Of a stretch of DNA of 39,187 nucleotides, positions 1 through 8,779 are shown piece after piece (the stretch's first letter is position 1; the number at the start of each line of letters is the position of its first letter). The DNA is from an uncultured Roseburia sp. (GTDB taxonomy: Bacteria > Bacillota > Clostridia > Lachnospirales > Lachnospiraceae). The notes under the pieces were generated by a model. That model was not told the origin of the DNA, ran no database searches, and was given only the letters and a program-made list of their open reading frames with translations. The position numbers were made by a program, and so were the translations under genes. Where the stretch lies: contig CAMSQM010000027.1 of the NCBI GenBank assembly GCA_947062675.1, forward strand, positions 1 through 39,187, written 5' to 3'.

Positions 1-41
1 TTCCGATCTAGACCGCTGTACTGCATCAAACCACCTGACAT
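1..41 (-). CDS. Partial CDS, first codons of the gene after the V-ATPase coiled-coil subunit
   Basis: An ATG at 39-41 on the minus strand follows a clear AGGAGG with a 6-base gap, 31 bases after the stop of the upstream gene, so a gene of the same operon starts here. About 13 codons are visible before the window edge (MSGGLMQYSG...). Bases 1-9 are probably adapter, so only about ten codons are trustworthy. By operon order it should be another V-type ATPase subunit, but the residues are too few to recognise and do not look like a usual subunit I start. Confidence 0.4.
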   Translation of the reverse strand, partial: MSGGLMQYSGLDR

Positions 42-72
42 CTCACACCTCCTCTCATACCGGCCATCCTCC

Positions 73-381
73 TTAGCTGATCACGCGCCGGAAGATCTCC
101 TCCGCCACTTTTTCCCGGTTTGCCGCAAACGCCCGCTCAAACGCGCCGATCGCCTCCCGGTTCTTCTCCGACATTTTATCAATCTGCCCGTCGCCCTCGC
201 GCATCAGTTTTTCGCGCAGCTGCCGTGCGGCAGCCTGTTCCTCCCGGTCCGTTCTGGCATCAATCTCTTTTTTATCCGCCTCCAGCTGAAGCATCATCTG
301 CTCCCTGCGCGATCTGGCATCGGAAATAATGGCATCGGCCTTTTCCTCAATCTCGTTGAGCCTTGTAATAATCGCATTCAT
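73..381 (-). CDS. V-type ATP synthase peripheral-stalk-like coiled-coil subunit (G/H type)
   Basis: This 102-residue protein is almost entirely charged and helical (Glu, Lys, Arg and Ala rich) with no membrane segment. The heptad pattern runs from about residue 5 to 95, as in the peripheral stalk subunits that open clostridial V/A-type ATPase operons. In that family the helix pairs with subunit E and links the soluble A3B3 head to the membrane motor. It is the first gene after a terminator and is followed 31 bases later by another gene start. The start at 379-381 follows a GGAGAGGAGAG stretch. A generic coiled-coil protein is the alternative, because no other V-ATPase subunit is inside the window. 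Confidence 0.6.
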   Translation of the reverse strand: MNAIITRLNEIEEKADAIISDARSRREQMMLQLEADKKEIDARTDREEQAAARQLREKLMREGDGQIDKMSEKNREAIGAFERAFAANREKVAEEIFRRVIS

Positions 382-415
382 CCAGGCATCTCTCCTCTCC
401 GGAATATTCGTCCAG

Positions 416-460
416 CAAAAACCGGGCCGTGATTCTCCTCTCCCGGAAGATCACCGCCCG
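416..460 (-). terminator. Rho-independent terminator between the 60-residue gene and the V-ATPase-type operon
   Basis: On the minus strand an 11-base stem with one mismatch (arms at 450-460 and 423-433) is followed by a GTTTTT tract at 416-421. The plus strand also has a T-run after the stem, so it may work both ways. It lies only 35 bases before the start of the V-ATPase-type gene, so it could act as an attenuator for that operon. Confidence 0.6.
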
Positions 461-481
461 TCTCTGTTTTTTTATATATTT

Positions 482-664
482 TTAAGCTTTTGCATAGCTC
501 TGTATCCTTGCGGTAATCTCCTGTACTTCTGATAAAATCGACACATACATCTCATGTTCCAGCCCTACAGGTGACATATGCGGGCACTCCTGCTTCATGA
601 GATAGGCCTGTTTTAACAGACTCCGCTTGTTCTCTTCAAGTTCCCAAAGCTGCTCTCTGCTCAT
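482..664 (-). CDS. Small helical protein of unknown function
   Basis: This 60-residue protein is not recognised. It is hydrophilic and mostly helical, with one short His/Pro break near the middle (ECPHMSPVGLEHE). The ATG at 662-664 is preceded by GGAGAGAG about seven bases away, which is better than any upstream in-frame start. It stands alone between mecA and the V-ATPase operon and ends just before a terminator. Its length and charge resemble small Spo0E-like or adaptor proteins, but the Spo0E signature is not present. Confidence 0.5.
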   Translation of the reverse strand: MSREQLWELEENKRSLLKQAYLMKQECPHMSPVGLEHEMYVSILSEVQEITARIQSYAKA

Positions 665-827
665 ACTCTCTCTCCATTTTCCGTCATAATTTAGCAGACA
701 CATATATCTTGTATCGCACCTATGATATAATAGCATATATAGTAGAAAATGGTATCGGCATTTTATACAAAAATCTCTCTCTCTTTTGAGAAATCTGCCT
801 ATTTACAAAACCGGTTTTATGTATATG

Positions 828-1541
828 TTACAATCGCATCAGCATCTGTAGTGCCTCGCTTTTTATGATACAGGCTCCGTGTTCCCTGATATGCGCGATC
901 CTCGCATCGCCGGAAAAATGTCCGCTGTCATACTCCGCCGTCCCGAACGCAAACGGCCGCATTTCCGACCTCGAAAAGTCCGTGAAATCCAGAATCAGAT
1001 AATAGCCGTCCTCCATCTTATAGAGACTGCTCTCTGGTACCCGCTCCGGAAAACACACGCGGCTCATGCTGATCATATCCTCCATGGATTCAAACCTCAG
1101 CGCACAGATCATCGGCTCGCCGCCGTTTTTCTTACCGGCCTTCTGCTTCTCCTCCTGCGCATGAAAGTTCTGAAGGAATTCATCGACCGCCGCCTGCTTT
1201 TCCTCCCGGCTCAGATTGACAAACTCCTCCACTTTTCCGGGGTCCATCTGGTGCACCAGCTGGTTCACCATCTCCATAAGGCTTCTGAATGTCAGGTCCG
1301 ATTCCCCGCCGAACGTGATCGCCATGCTGTGATCCTGCAGAAGCTCCGCCTTTACCATCGGCGAAACATTTTCCAGACTGATGTCCGCCTGTTCCTCCAC
1401 GAGCGTAAGCACCACCCTCATAAACTTCTGGGTAATCTCGCTGTTCCCGATAATCTCATCAATCTCAAATCCCATATCCCGGATTTCTTTTTCGGTCAGG
1501 GCGCATCTGATCTTGTTTCCTCCTAAGCGTCTAATCTCCAT
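828..1541 (-). CDS. mecA: Adaptor protein MecA
   Basis: A 237-residue protein with the MecA layout. The N-terminal substrate-binding part begins MEIRRLGGNKIRCALT and continues with the DMGFEIDEIIGN segment. An acidic/Lys linker lies near residues 125-145. The C-terminal ClpC-binding domain (CALRFESMEDMISMSRV... to the end) follows. In Bacillus MecA delivers targets such as ComK to ClpCP and suppresses competence; in clostridia it is taken to be a ClpC adaptor. The start at 1541 is chosen because family proteins begin with MEI and because GTGAGG lies upstream; an 18-codon extension has no such support. It has its own promoter at 1643-1671 and is transcribed alone. Confidence 0.85.
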   Translation of the reverse strand: MEIRRLGGNKIRCALTEKEIRDMGFEIDEIIGNSEITQKFMRVVLTLVEEQADISLENVSPMVKAELLQDHSMAITFGGESDLTFRSLMEMVNQLVHQMDPGKVEEFVNLSREEKQAAVDEFLQNFHAQEEKQKAGKKNGGEPMICALRFESMEDMISMSRVCFPERVPESSLYKMEDGYYLILDFTDFSRSEMRPFAFGTAEYDSGHFSGDARIAHIREHGACIIKSEALQMLMRL

Positions 1542-1642
1542 TCTGTATTCCTCACCTGCCATTCGGCCACGGCAGACCGCTGCCGTGCATGACAAACGGG
1601 CTGTTGTGGCGGTATCATCGGTTAACTGGTGCTATTGATACT

Positions 1643-1671
1643 ATTATCCTATTTTTTGAACCGTTTGTAAA
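1643..1671 (-). promoter_or_regulatory. Predicted sigma-A promoter for mecA
   Basis: On the minus strand, TTTACA at 1666-1671 and GATAAT at 1643-1648 are separated by 17 bases. This is a good vegetative promoter between purD and mecA. Confidence 0.6.
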
Positions 1672-1715
1672 CCCTGAAATACATTTTGTGAAAAGACTGC
1701 ATGGCAGATGCCTGA

Positions 1716-2996
1716 TCACTGTCCGGCTTCCGCGATCGCGCTTCCTATATCATGTCTCATATATTTATTTGCAAATCCGGCCCACTCCGTCGCCTGATAT
1801 GCCTTCTCTCTCGCTTCCGCCAGATCCCTGCCGGTCGCTGTAACCCCGAGCACACGCCCCCCGCTCGTCACAATATTTCCCGCATCATCAAACTTTGTTC
1901 CCGCGTGAAAGCAGAAATAATCCTTCTTTCCCTCAAACGCCTCCAGACCCGTGACCGGATATCCCTTCTCATAAGCCACCGGATACCCGTCAGAGGCAAG
2001 CACGACGCAGACCGCCGCATTATCCTCAAACTGCAGATCGACCTCGTCAAGCTTCCCCTCCACGCAGGCCTCCATCACGTCGATCAGGTCATTTTTCATC
2101 CGCGGAAGCACCACCTGCGCTTCCGGATCGCCAAAACGCGCATTATATTCGAGTACTTTCGGGCCATCCTCCGTCAGCATCAGCCCGAAAAAAATCACCC
2201 CTTTAAACGGGCGCCCCTCCGCCGCCATCGCGTCCACGGTGGGCTGATAAATATATTTGCGGCAGTAAGCGTCCACCTCGTCCGTGTAAAACGGACTCGG
2301 CGAAAAAGTGCCCATCCCGCCGGTATTTAAACCCTCATTGCCATCCTTCGCGCGCTTGTGATCCTGGGCGGAGGACATAATGCGGATCGTCTTCCCATCC
2401 ACAAAGGAGAGCACCGAGACCTCCCGGCCGGTCATATACTGCTCTACGACCATCGTGTCACCGGCTGCCCCGAACTTTTTATCCTCCATAATCTCCTTCA
2501 CGCCCGCTTCGGCCTCCGCGTATGTACTGCAGATCAGAACCCCCTTGCCGAGCGCAAGCCCGTCCGCCTTTAAGACTATCGGCATTTCGGCCGTTTTCAG
2601 GTAGGCAAGCGCGTCCGCCGGCGAGGTAAACTTCTCGTACGCCGCGGTCGGAATATGGTATTTTTTCATAAGGTCTTTGGAAAATGCCTTGGAACCCTCC
2701 AGAATCGCCGCCGACCTGCGCGGTCCAAAGACTTTTAACCCCTCCGCCTCAAATACGTCGACAATACCGCCCACGAGCGGGTCATCCATCCCGATAATGG
2801 TGAAATCCACCTCATTTTCCCTGGCAAACGCAGCCAGCCTGTCAAATTCCATGGGACCGATCGGAACACATTCTGCCAGCGACGCAATCCCCGCGTTTCC
2901 CGGCGCACAGTATATCTTATCCACCCGCGGACTCGCCGCCACGCCTGCCGCGATGGCATGCTCCCGCCCGCCGCTTCCAACAATCAGAACTTTCAT
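1716..2996 (-). CDS. purD: Phosphoribosylamine--glycine ligase (GAR synthetase)
   Basis: A 426-residue PurD that joins glycine to 5-phosphoribosylamine using ATP in the second step of IMP synthesis. The N-terminus MKVLIVGSGGREHA is diagnostic. The ATP-grasp core follows, with VLKADGLALGKGV near residue 150, NTGGMG, and EYNARFGDPE near the metal and substrate site. Length matches the family. It starts one base after the purN stop (TGA T ATG), so translation is coupled, with a G-rich ribosome site inside purN. It is the last gene of the long leftward run. purH, which often lies between purN and purD in clostridia, is not present here. Confidence 0.97.
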   Translation of the reverse strand: MKVLIVGSGGREHAIAAGVAASPRVDKIYCAPGNAGIASLAECVPIGPMEFDRLAAFARENEVDFTIIGMDDPLVGGIVDVFEAEGLKVFGPRRSAAILEGSKAFSKDLMKKYHIPTAAYEKFTSPADALAYLKTAEMPIVLKADGLALGKGVLICSTYAEAEAGVKEIMEDKKFGAAGDTMVVEQYMTGREVSVLSFVDGKTIRIMSSAQDHKRAKDGNEGLNTGGMGTFSPSPFYTDEVDAYCRKYIYQPTVDAMAAEGRPFKGVIFFGLMLTEDGPKVLEYNARFGDPEAQVVLPRMKNDLIDVMEACVEGKLDEVDLQFEDNAAVCVVLASDGYPVAYEKGYPVTGLEAFEGKKDYFCFHAGTKFDDAGNIVTSGGRVLGVTATGRDLAEAREKAYQATEWAGFANKYMRHDIGSAIAEAGQ

Positions 2997-2997
2997 A

Positions 2998-3633
2998 TCA
3001 GTTCCCCCCTTCTGCAATTCTCACACGTCCGTCCACAACGGACACCCTCCCGCCCGCAATCAGGCTGACCGCCTCCGGCAGAATCACCCATTCCGCCTGT
3101 TCCATCACACGTCTCTGAAGGGTCTCCGGCGTATCGTCCTGCCGTACTTCAACGGCTTTCTGCAGAATCACCGGACCGGTATCCGTTCCTTCATCCACAA
3201 AATGTACGGTCGCCCCCGTGACCCGGACGCCGCGGGCAAGCGCAGCTTCATGCACTTTCAGTCCGTAATAGCCGGTTCCGCAGAAAGAAGGAATCAGCGA
3301 CGGATGTACGTTGATAATGCGGTTTTCATACTGCCGGATCATCTCTGCCGGAAGTACTACCAGAAATCCTGCGAGCACCACCAGATCCGGCTGGCAGGCA
3401 CCAAGCTGCCTCAGAAAATCTTCGTTAAACGCATTCCGGTCCGGATAATCTTTCGGCGAAATACAAAGCGTCCTGATCCCCCGCTCTTTTGCGCGCGTCA
3501 GGGCATACGCACTGTGATTATTGCTGATCACAACAGAAATCTCCGCATTTTTCACGGTTCCCGCGTCGATCGCGTCCATCAGCGCCGCGAGGTTCGTGCC
3601 GCCCCCCGATACCAGCACCGCAAGTCTCAGCAT
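2998..3633 (-). CDS. purN: Phosphoribosylglycinamide formyltransferase
   Basis: A 211-residue GAR transformylase that moves the formyl group of 10-formyl-THF onto GAR. Visible features are the N-terminal phosphate loop ([16 protein letters not shown]), the catalytic [11 protein letters not shown] block with the active-site His, and [17 protein letters not shown] with the catalytic Asp. It overlaps the purM stop by seven bases and the purD start follows directly, so purM-N-D are translationally coupled. Confidence 0.96.
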   Translation of the reverse strand: MLRLAVLVSGGGTNLAALMDAIDAGTVKNAEISVVISNNHSAYALTRAKERGIRTLCISPKDYPDRNAFNEDFLRQLGACQPDLVVLAGFLVVLPAEMIRQYENRIINVHPSLIPSFCGTGYYGLKVHEAALARGVRVTGATVHFVDEGTDTGPVILQKAVEVRQDDTPETLQRRVMEQAEWVILPEAVSLIAGGRVSVVDGRVRIAEGGN

Positions 3634-4652
3634 AATGTCACTCCTTTTTCCCCATCACGTATCTCGCCGATCACATATGCCTGTTCACCCGCGGCTTTTA
3701 CCGCTTCGGCCGTGCGCCCGGCATCCTGCGCGTCCACGGCGAGAACCATGCCGATTCCCATATTGTAAGTGTTGTACATGATCTTCTCCTCCACTCCTCC
3801 GTCACGCGCGAGCATTCCGAAAATGGCCGGAATCTCATAACTGTCCTTCCGGATCAGGGCGCATTTTCCATCCGGGAGCATGCGCGGAATATTTTCATAG
3901 AATCCGCCGCCCGTGATATGACTGCACGCTTTTATGCGCACGCCTGCCCCGCGGATTGCGCCGAGCGCCTTCACATATATCCTGGTCGGCGCGATCAGCG
4001 CCTCCCCGAGCGTCTGCCCGAGCGCCTCGTGATACGTGTCAAGCGCAGCCCGCTCCATCGGAAAAATCCTGCGCACCAGCGAAAAACCGTTGGAATGCAC
4101 GCCGGAGGACGCCAGCCCGATCAGCACATCGCCCGCCTTCACTCCCGCGCCCGTGATAATATCTTTTTCGTCCACAATTCCCACGGCAAATCCCGCCAGA
4201 TCGTATTCATCCTCCGGGTAAAAGCCGGGCATCTCCGCCGTCTCGCCGCCGATTAAAGCTGCCCGGGACTGTCTGCACCCCTCCGCAACGCCGCTGACAA
4301 TCGAGGCAATTTTTTCCGGAATATTTTTCCCGCAGGCAATGTAGTCGAGAAAAAAGAGCGGTTCTCCCCCTGCGCAGGCGATATCGTTGACGCACATCGC
4401 GACACAGTCGATCCCGACCGTATCATGTCTGTCCAGAAGAAACGCCAGTTTCAGCTTTGTTCCCACTCCGTCCGTGCCGGATACAAGCGTCGGCTTTTCC
4501 ATCTTTTTAAACGCTTCCATGGAAAACGCCCCTGAAAATCCGCCAAGCCCCGTCAGCACTTCGGGGCGCATCGTCCCCTCCACATGGCGCTTCATCAGCT
4601 CCACCGCCCTGTATCCCGCCTCGATATCAACGCCGGAATTTTTATAGTCCAT
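3627..4652 (-). CDS. purM: Phosphoribosylformylglycinamidine cyclo-ligase (AIR synthetase)
   Basis: A 341-residue PurM that closes the imidazole ring of AIR with ATP. It shows [31 protein letters not shown] and [11 protein letters not shown], the standard PurM/SelD-fold nucleotide-binding motifs. The start [16 protein letters not shown] matches the family and follows AGGAGG at about eight bases; the 19-codon upstream extension is not supported. purE ends 19 bases upstream and purN overlaps its 3' end. Confidence 0.97.
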   Translation of the reverse strand: MDYKNSGVDIEAGYRAVELMKRHVEGTMRPEVLTGLGGFSGAFSMEAFKKMEKPTLVSGTDGVGTKLKLAFLLDRHDTVGIDCVAMCVNDIACAGGEPLFFLDYIACGKNIPEKIASIVSGVAEGCRQSRAALIGGETAEMPGFYPEDEYDLAGFAVGIVDEKDIITGAGVKAGDVLIGLASSGVHSNGFSLVRRIFPMERAALDTYHEALGQTLGEALIAPTRIYVKALGAIRGAGVRIKACSHITGGGFYENIPRMLPDGKCALIRKDSYEIPAIFGMLARDGGVEEKIMYNTYNMGIGMVLAVDAQDAGRTAEAVKAAGEQAYVIGEIRDGEKGVTLC

Positions 4653-4671
4653 CTGCAACTCCTCCTGTCCT

Positions 4672-5172
4672 TTAATAGTTCTGATAGCCCGTTTCCTGAA
4701 GCCTTGCATCTTTCGCCTGCACCTGTTCCTTCATCTCCCTGGCGTACTCTTTTAACTTTGCAAGAACGGCGTCATCAGATGTCGCCAGAATCTTCGCCGC
4801 CAGAAGTCCCGCATTGGCCCCGCCATTGATCGCCACGGTCGCCACCGGGATGCCGGACGGCATCTGCACAATCGAATAGAGGGAGTCCCTTCCCCCCAGG
4901 GAAGTCGTGTGCATCGGAATCCCGATCACCGGCAGCGGGAAAATCGCCGCGCACATGCCCGGCAGATGCGCCGCCATGCCCGCTCCCGCTATTATCACCT
5001 TAAAACCCTTTTCCTCCGCCCCTTTCGCGTATGCAAAAAACTCTTCCGGCTCCCGGTGCGCCGAGAGAATCGTCATCTCGTACGAAATCCCGAGCTGTTC
5101 TAAAATATCAGCCGCCTTCGCCATCACCGGCATATCCGAATCACTGCCCATCACAATTCCTACTTTTGCCAT
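4672..5172 (-). CDS. purE: 5-(carboxyamino)imidazole ribonucleotide mutase (class I PurE)
   Basis: A 166-residue class I PurE that converts N5-CAIR to [14 protein letters not shown] near the N-terminus binds the phosphate, SAHREPEE carries the catalytic His, and AGMAAHLPG completes the site. Class I PurE normally works with PurK, which is not in the window. The start at 5172 follows GAGGTAAAT. It lies 37 bases after the M29 peptidase stop and 19 before purM. Confidence 0.96.
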   Translation of the reverse strand: MAKVGIVMGSDSDMPVMAKAADILEQLGISYEMTILSAHREPEEFFAYAKGAEEKGFKVIIAGAGMAAHLPGMCAAIFPLPVIGIPMHTTSLGGRDSLYSIVQMPSGIPVATVAINGGANAGLLAAKILATSDDAVLAKLKEYAREMKEQVQAKDARLQETGYQNY

Positions 5173-5209
5173 ATTTACCTCATTTCCGCACGTTTCCCCG
5201 TGCATATAT

Positions 5210-7282
5210 TCACGCATCCAGCGGCTGGTTCAGCTCTTCCGTCCCCGGAAGCACAAAGCGGCCGTCTGCAATGATATCCGTCATCGTTCCGTCTTCCCTC
5301 ACAACCGTGATCCGGCCCAGCTCGTCATAAGGGATCGTGATATCCGTGTGACAGTTGAAATACGCTTTATCCGGATCACTCCCGCGCTGAGCCGACACTG
5401 CATTTTCCTTCGCCACAATCACTTTCCCATCCGGATTGCGGGAAATATTGTCCTCCTCGTGGCTGTAACAGGTATCGCCGACGGCAAAATGGGGGCCCGT
5501 CTTCTCCGCAATCAGAATCGGCAGTTTGTCCGCAATCGCGTATTTCTGCGCCATCCGGTATGCCGTCGTGTTTGTCCCGATCGCAAACTCGCCCATCGGG
5601 AGCGCATCATGGCGCATCAGCACATTGTCGCGGACGTATTTCTGATTCTCCTCCTCCGTCGCAAAATTGGAGCAGGTACAATTCGTCGTCATGCCGTCCT
5701 CAAAATCAATCTCCAGATCCAGGAATTTAAGACCGCGCAGATATACTTTACTGACAAACAGCTTCCCGGTCGTGCCGGCAAGCACCGGCGAGGTAAACAC
5801 CTCTCCGACCGGAATATTGACATCCGCCACGCAGTTTTCGAACGCCGTCTCTTTTCCGGGATCTGCCAGCTTTCGAATCGCAACCGTGAGATCGGTGCGG
5901 TTCTCCCCTGCCCCGGTGATACGAACCTCCTTCGCCTGATCGAGCACGTCAATGATACTCTGCTGAATCCGCTGGTACAGACTGTAGTCGAGCGTGTTTA
6001 TTTTCACGGTCTCCGCAAAAATTTCCGCAAAATGTTCCCCGATCGCAGGAACCGGATATGCGATAATTGTAAAGCTCCGCTCCTCCCCCTTCAGATAATG
6101 GTTCATCAGCTGTCCCTGCATATTCATCTCGTAGACACAGAGCTTCTGCTGCTCTTCGCTGTATTTCGGCGCAGCCGCCTTTACCTGCGGGGAGAAGGGT
6201 TCTTCCCCGAATACCTCGATCACTGCGGGACCCGCCATCCCTCCTGCCAGCTCTTTTTCCGACTCCAGATAATTCCTTGTCACCTCCAGGCATCGCTCAA
6301 TATACGGCTTGTCCAGATAAAGCGCACGGTCCTCTTTGTGATCATACTCATACTGGCGGTTCGGCGGAACCACCGAGGGCTGCATCGTCGGCTTTAAGTT
6401 CATCTTTTCAAAATTCCGGATCGCGCAGCGCACCATACGCTCAAACCCCACGGGATACCGTATCTGAACTGTCTGTTTCTTCCCCAGATCCTTTCCGGTC
6501 ACCTCAAACCCGATCCGGTACCCTTCCGTGTAAGTGTCCGCCATCGCCTGAATCTGCTCCCCGGAGAGACTATTTAAAAAGGAAGCGATTCCCTTTTCAT
6601 TCTCCCCGATATAAAGCCCGTAGCCGTACAGATAAGTCAGATCCGTAAGGTCCGCCTCCATGACAAGCCTCGTATAATAATCCTCCGCAGGGCTGATCAG
6701 CCTGCGCAGACCGGATTCCACAAACACTTCGCTGTAATCGTGAACGTACGAGTAGATATCCTGCTCAAACTCCCGCATTCCCAGCGCGTCCGGCGTCCCT
6801 TCCGCCTCAAAATAATTATAGATCTCCACAAAGAGTTCCATCGCGGCCACGAGCGGCAGCAGACAGCCGCGGAATGCCTCTGTGATATTTTTCCGGAAAT
6901 GATCCGAGAGCATGGACAGATGCCTTCCGTATTCCTCCCCCAGCATCTCCACCGCATAAGAAGGATTCAGGTAACTTTTCTCATACATTGCGGGCAGAAT
7001 CTCCGCATAGAGCCGTGCATTCGTCTTCTCACATTCCTCCATACTTCTGCCCGCAGTCCTTCCCTCCGCGGACTCTCGGTATATCTGTGCCAGAAGCAGC
7101 AGAAACTCCGCGCTGCTCTTAAAATAACCGGCAAAACGCTCCGGCACTTCCGGCCGCTCCCCCGCCTCATCCATTCCGGCGATCCTGCCGATCCGCTCTG
7201 TCACCAGCGCAAAGCGCTCCCGGACGGTCTCTTCATACGACGCGTCCCACGACATCTCCTCTGTTCTCATCTCTTCATCCAT
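5210..7282 (-). CDS. M29 family (thermophilic-type) metallo-aminopeptidase with long N-terminal extension
   Basis: A 690-residue protein whose C-terminal half (about 330-680) is an M29 aminopeptidase, a family that trims N-terminal residues from peptides with two metal ions. The family's ligand set is present: E494 (GEVFTSP), E565 (MGEFAIGTN), H598 and Y606 (GPHFAVGDTCY), H645 and D647 (CHTD). The first 330 residues are helical, acidic and not recognised, making this far longer than the usual ~410-residue enzymes; such long forms occur in Lachnospiraceae. The start at 7282 follows GAGGAG; an ATG four codons later is possible. It sits between the HD gene and purE with short gaps, so it is co-transcribed with purine genes. 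A direct link to that pathway is not obvious. Confidence 0.85.
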   Translation of the reverse strand: MDEEMRTEEMSWDASYEETVRERFALVTERIGRIAGMDEAGERPEVPERFAGYFKSSAEFLLLLAQIYRESAEGRTAGRSMEECEKTNARLYAEILPAMYEKSYLNPSYAVEMLGEEYGRHLSMLSDHFRKNITEAFRGCLLPLVAAMELFVEIYNYFEAEGTPDALGMREFEQDIYSYVHDYSEVFVESGLRRLISPAEDYYTRLVMEADLTDLTYLYGYGLYIGENEKGIASFLNSLSGEQIQAMADTYTEGYRIGFEVTGKDLGKKQTVQIRYPVGFERMVRCAIRNFEKMNLKPTMQPSVVPPNRQYEYDHKEDRALYLDKPYIERCLEVTRNYLESEKELAGGMAGPAVIEVFGEEPFSPQVKAAAPKYSEEQQKLCVYEMNMQGQLMNHYLKGEERSFTIIAYPVPAIGEHFAEIFAETVKINTLDYSLYQRIQQSIIDVLDQAKEVRITGAGENRTDLTVAIRKLADPGKETAFENCVADVNIPVGEVFTSPVLAGTTGKLFVSKVYLRGLKFLDLEIDFEDGMTTNCTCSNFATEEENQKYVRDNVLMRHDALPMGEFAIGTNTTAYRMAQKYAIADKLPILIAEKTGPHFAVGDTCYSHEEDNISRNPDGKVIVAKENAVSAQRGSDPDKAYFNCHTDITIPYDELGRITVVREDGTMTDIIADGRFVLPGTEELNQPLDA

Positions 7283-7324
7283 CCAGCCTGTCTCCTCTCT
7301 CCTGCCATCCCGTTCTGTATTATC

Positions 7325-7912
7325 TCACGCATCTTTAAGATGGCCTTCCCGCACATTTTTTTCAATCAGTGCAAGCGCATACGCCCACAGCTCCTCCGAT
7401 CCCTCATGTGTCCGCGCGTTGCGCGCAAGCACCTGGGATTTTTTCACACCGTGTTCCTCCCAGGACCTGCCGCCGGACGCGTCGTTCAGCAGCAGCGGCT
7501 GCACCTTGTCCAGCATATTGGCATACTTCGCCTCGGGCGTCTCCATCGCCTCAAATTCATCCCACAGGCCGCGGTATTCTCTCGCCTGAGCCTTGGGCAG
7601 CATCCCGAAAATACGGTCCGCAGCCTTAAGCTCCCGCTCCCGTTTGGATTTATTTCCCTCCGCATCATAGGCATACGTATCGCCGGCATCGATCTCGATC
7701 ACATCGTGCAGCAGAACCATTTTCATGGACTTTAACACATCCACCGGCTCACTGGCATAATCAGCCAGCACAAACGCCATCAGCGCCAGATGCCAGGAGT
7801 GCTCCGCATCGTTCTCCTTCCGCCTCCCGTCGCTCAGGTAGGTCTGCCGCATCACATTTTTTATCCGGTCCAGCTCCAGAATAAAAGCAATCTGTTTTTC
7901 AAAATCCGTCAT
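7325..7912 (-). CDS. HD-domain phosphohydrolase, YfbR/HDDC2-like 5'-nucleotidase
   Basis: A 195-residue HD-superfamily protein. Metal-binding residues are visible as the first His in DAEHSWHLALMA, the HD pair in LLHDVIEIDAGD, and the later Asp in NMLDKVQPLLLND. This pattern matches YfbR/HDDC2-type enzymes that dephosphorylate (deoxy)nucleoside monophosphates. The start at 7912 follows GGAGGAG; a 41-codon upstream extension is low-complexity and unlikely. It lies between pyrE-side and pur-side genes, fitting a role in nucleotide pool balance, but substrate is inferred from family only. Confidence 0.82.
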   Translation of the reverse strand: MTDFEKQIAFILELDRIKNVMRQTYLSDGRRKENDAEHSWHLALMAFVLADYASEPVDVLKSMKMVLLHDVIEIDAGDTYAYDAEGNKSKRERELKAADRIFGMLPKAQAREYRGLWDEFEAMETPEAKYANMLDKVQPLLLNDASGGRSWEEHGVKKSQVLARNARTHEGSEELWAYALALIEKNVREGHLKDA

Positions 7913-7959
7913 CGTTCGTCTCCTCCTCACAAACCGCACAAAACCCTGTGTCCCCGCGT

Positions 7960-8280
7960 TTACAGCATTATCCCCGCCACATACAGCGCCGTCCATATTC
8001 CCGCGGTCACAAACGAGACCACCGCTGCCAGACACGGAAAAAACCGAAAGGAGTTCTCCTCCTTAAGCCCGGCGACCGCAAGGATAAATCCCCCGACACT
8101 CAGCAGCAGGGATGCAACCCCCACGCTGCCCAGATACAGGCTTCCATTCCCGCCGCTCCGGAAAGAAAGGAACACCACGGCCACGAACAGCACCCCCGAG
8201 AGCACCGCCATGCCGAGCGCAAACATACCCCTCTTTGACTGTTTTTTTCTGGTAAATTTATAACTCTTTTTTCCCTTCAC
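7960..8280 (-). CDS. DUF6142-like small integral membrane protein
   Basis: A 106-residue membrane protein with a basic N-terminus (KGKKSYKFTRKKQSKRG) and about three hydrophobic helices (roughly 18-40, 48-70, 80-104). The KFTxKKxSKRG start followed by tandem helices resembles DUF6142 proteins of Lachnospiraceae, of unknown function. The start is a GTG inside the 3' end of the VanZ-like gene (23-base overlap), so translation is probably coupled. Confidence 0.6.
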   Translation of the reverse strand: MKGKKSYKFTRKKQSKRGMFALGMAVLSGVLFVAVVFLSFRSGGNGSLYLGSVGVASLLLSVGGFILAVAGLKEENSFRFFPCLAAVVSFVTAGIWTALYVAGIML

Positions 8281-8779
8281 CGCTACTTCCGCCTCCGTCC
8301 GGCTGCCGCTCCCATGTCCTTACCATGCGCTTCCAGCACACGAACACCAGAAATCCAAGCATTCCTCCCAGTGTATTTAACAGCAGATCATCCACATCAA
8401 AACTTCCAACCTTAAATACCAGCTGCAGCAGTTCCACCGCCAGGCTTAACTCAAAGCTGAAAAACACAGCCCACAGGAAGCGCTGGCAGCGCCTGAAATA
8501 AACCGGCAGATATACCCCGAACGGCACAAACGCCGCCACATTTCCAAAAATATTCAGCAGAACCGCCTTCATCCCCAGGCGCTCCCGGTACCGGATAAAT
8601 CTCCCGATCTCCTTAAACGGCACCAGATTATAGTGGTATGTCCGCTCGCTGTAAGTCCGTCCCAGTTCCTCTGAAAAAAAGAGAAAATAAAACAGGACTA
8701 TAAAATATATAAAAAACAGTATGCCCGCAGCCAGGCGGCGTCTTCTTTTATTTCCATCCATACTGCTTATAGTATTCAT
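8258..8779 (-). CDS. VanZ-like family membrane protein
   Basis: A 173-residue VanZ-like protein. VanZ of Enterococcus gives low-level teicoplanin resistance; the role of most chromosomal relatives is unknown. A first helix near 15-33 is followed by the family's NLVPFKEIGRF box, then helices around LNIFGNVAAFVPFGVYLP and ELLQLVFKVGSFDVDDLLLNTLGG, which are the conserved VanZ blocks. Starts at 8779 (ATG) or 8761 (ATG, MDGNKRRRR) both lie in the end of pyrE and neither has a good ribosome site, suggesting coupling to pyrE translation. Confidence 0.85.
   Translation of the reverse strand: MNTISSMDGNKRRRRLAAGILFFIYFIVLFYFLFFSEELGRTYSERTYHYNLVPFKEIGRFIRYRERLGMKAVLLNIFGNVAAFVPFGVYLPVYFRRCQRFLWAVFFSFELSLAVELLQLVFKVGSFDVDDLLLNTLGGMLGFLVFVCWKRMVRTWERQPDGGGSSGEGKKEL

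Noticed and set aside
765-800. Terminator after mecA
   Set aside because: A TCTC/GAGA stem followed by TTTTT is present but the stem is only about four bases.
1672-1715. Terminator after purD
   Set aside because: A GCAT/ATGC stem with a short T-run exists but is too weak to call.
2677-3768. 363-codon plus-strand frame over purD, purN and purM
   Set aside because: It crosses three confirmed genes on the other strand and has no family resemblance.
4907-6397. Long plus-strand open frame (496 codons) across purE and the M29 gene
   Set aside because: It is antisense to two well-identified genes, has no ribosome site and its translation is Arg/His-rich shadow sequence.
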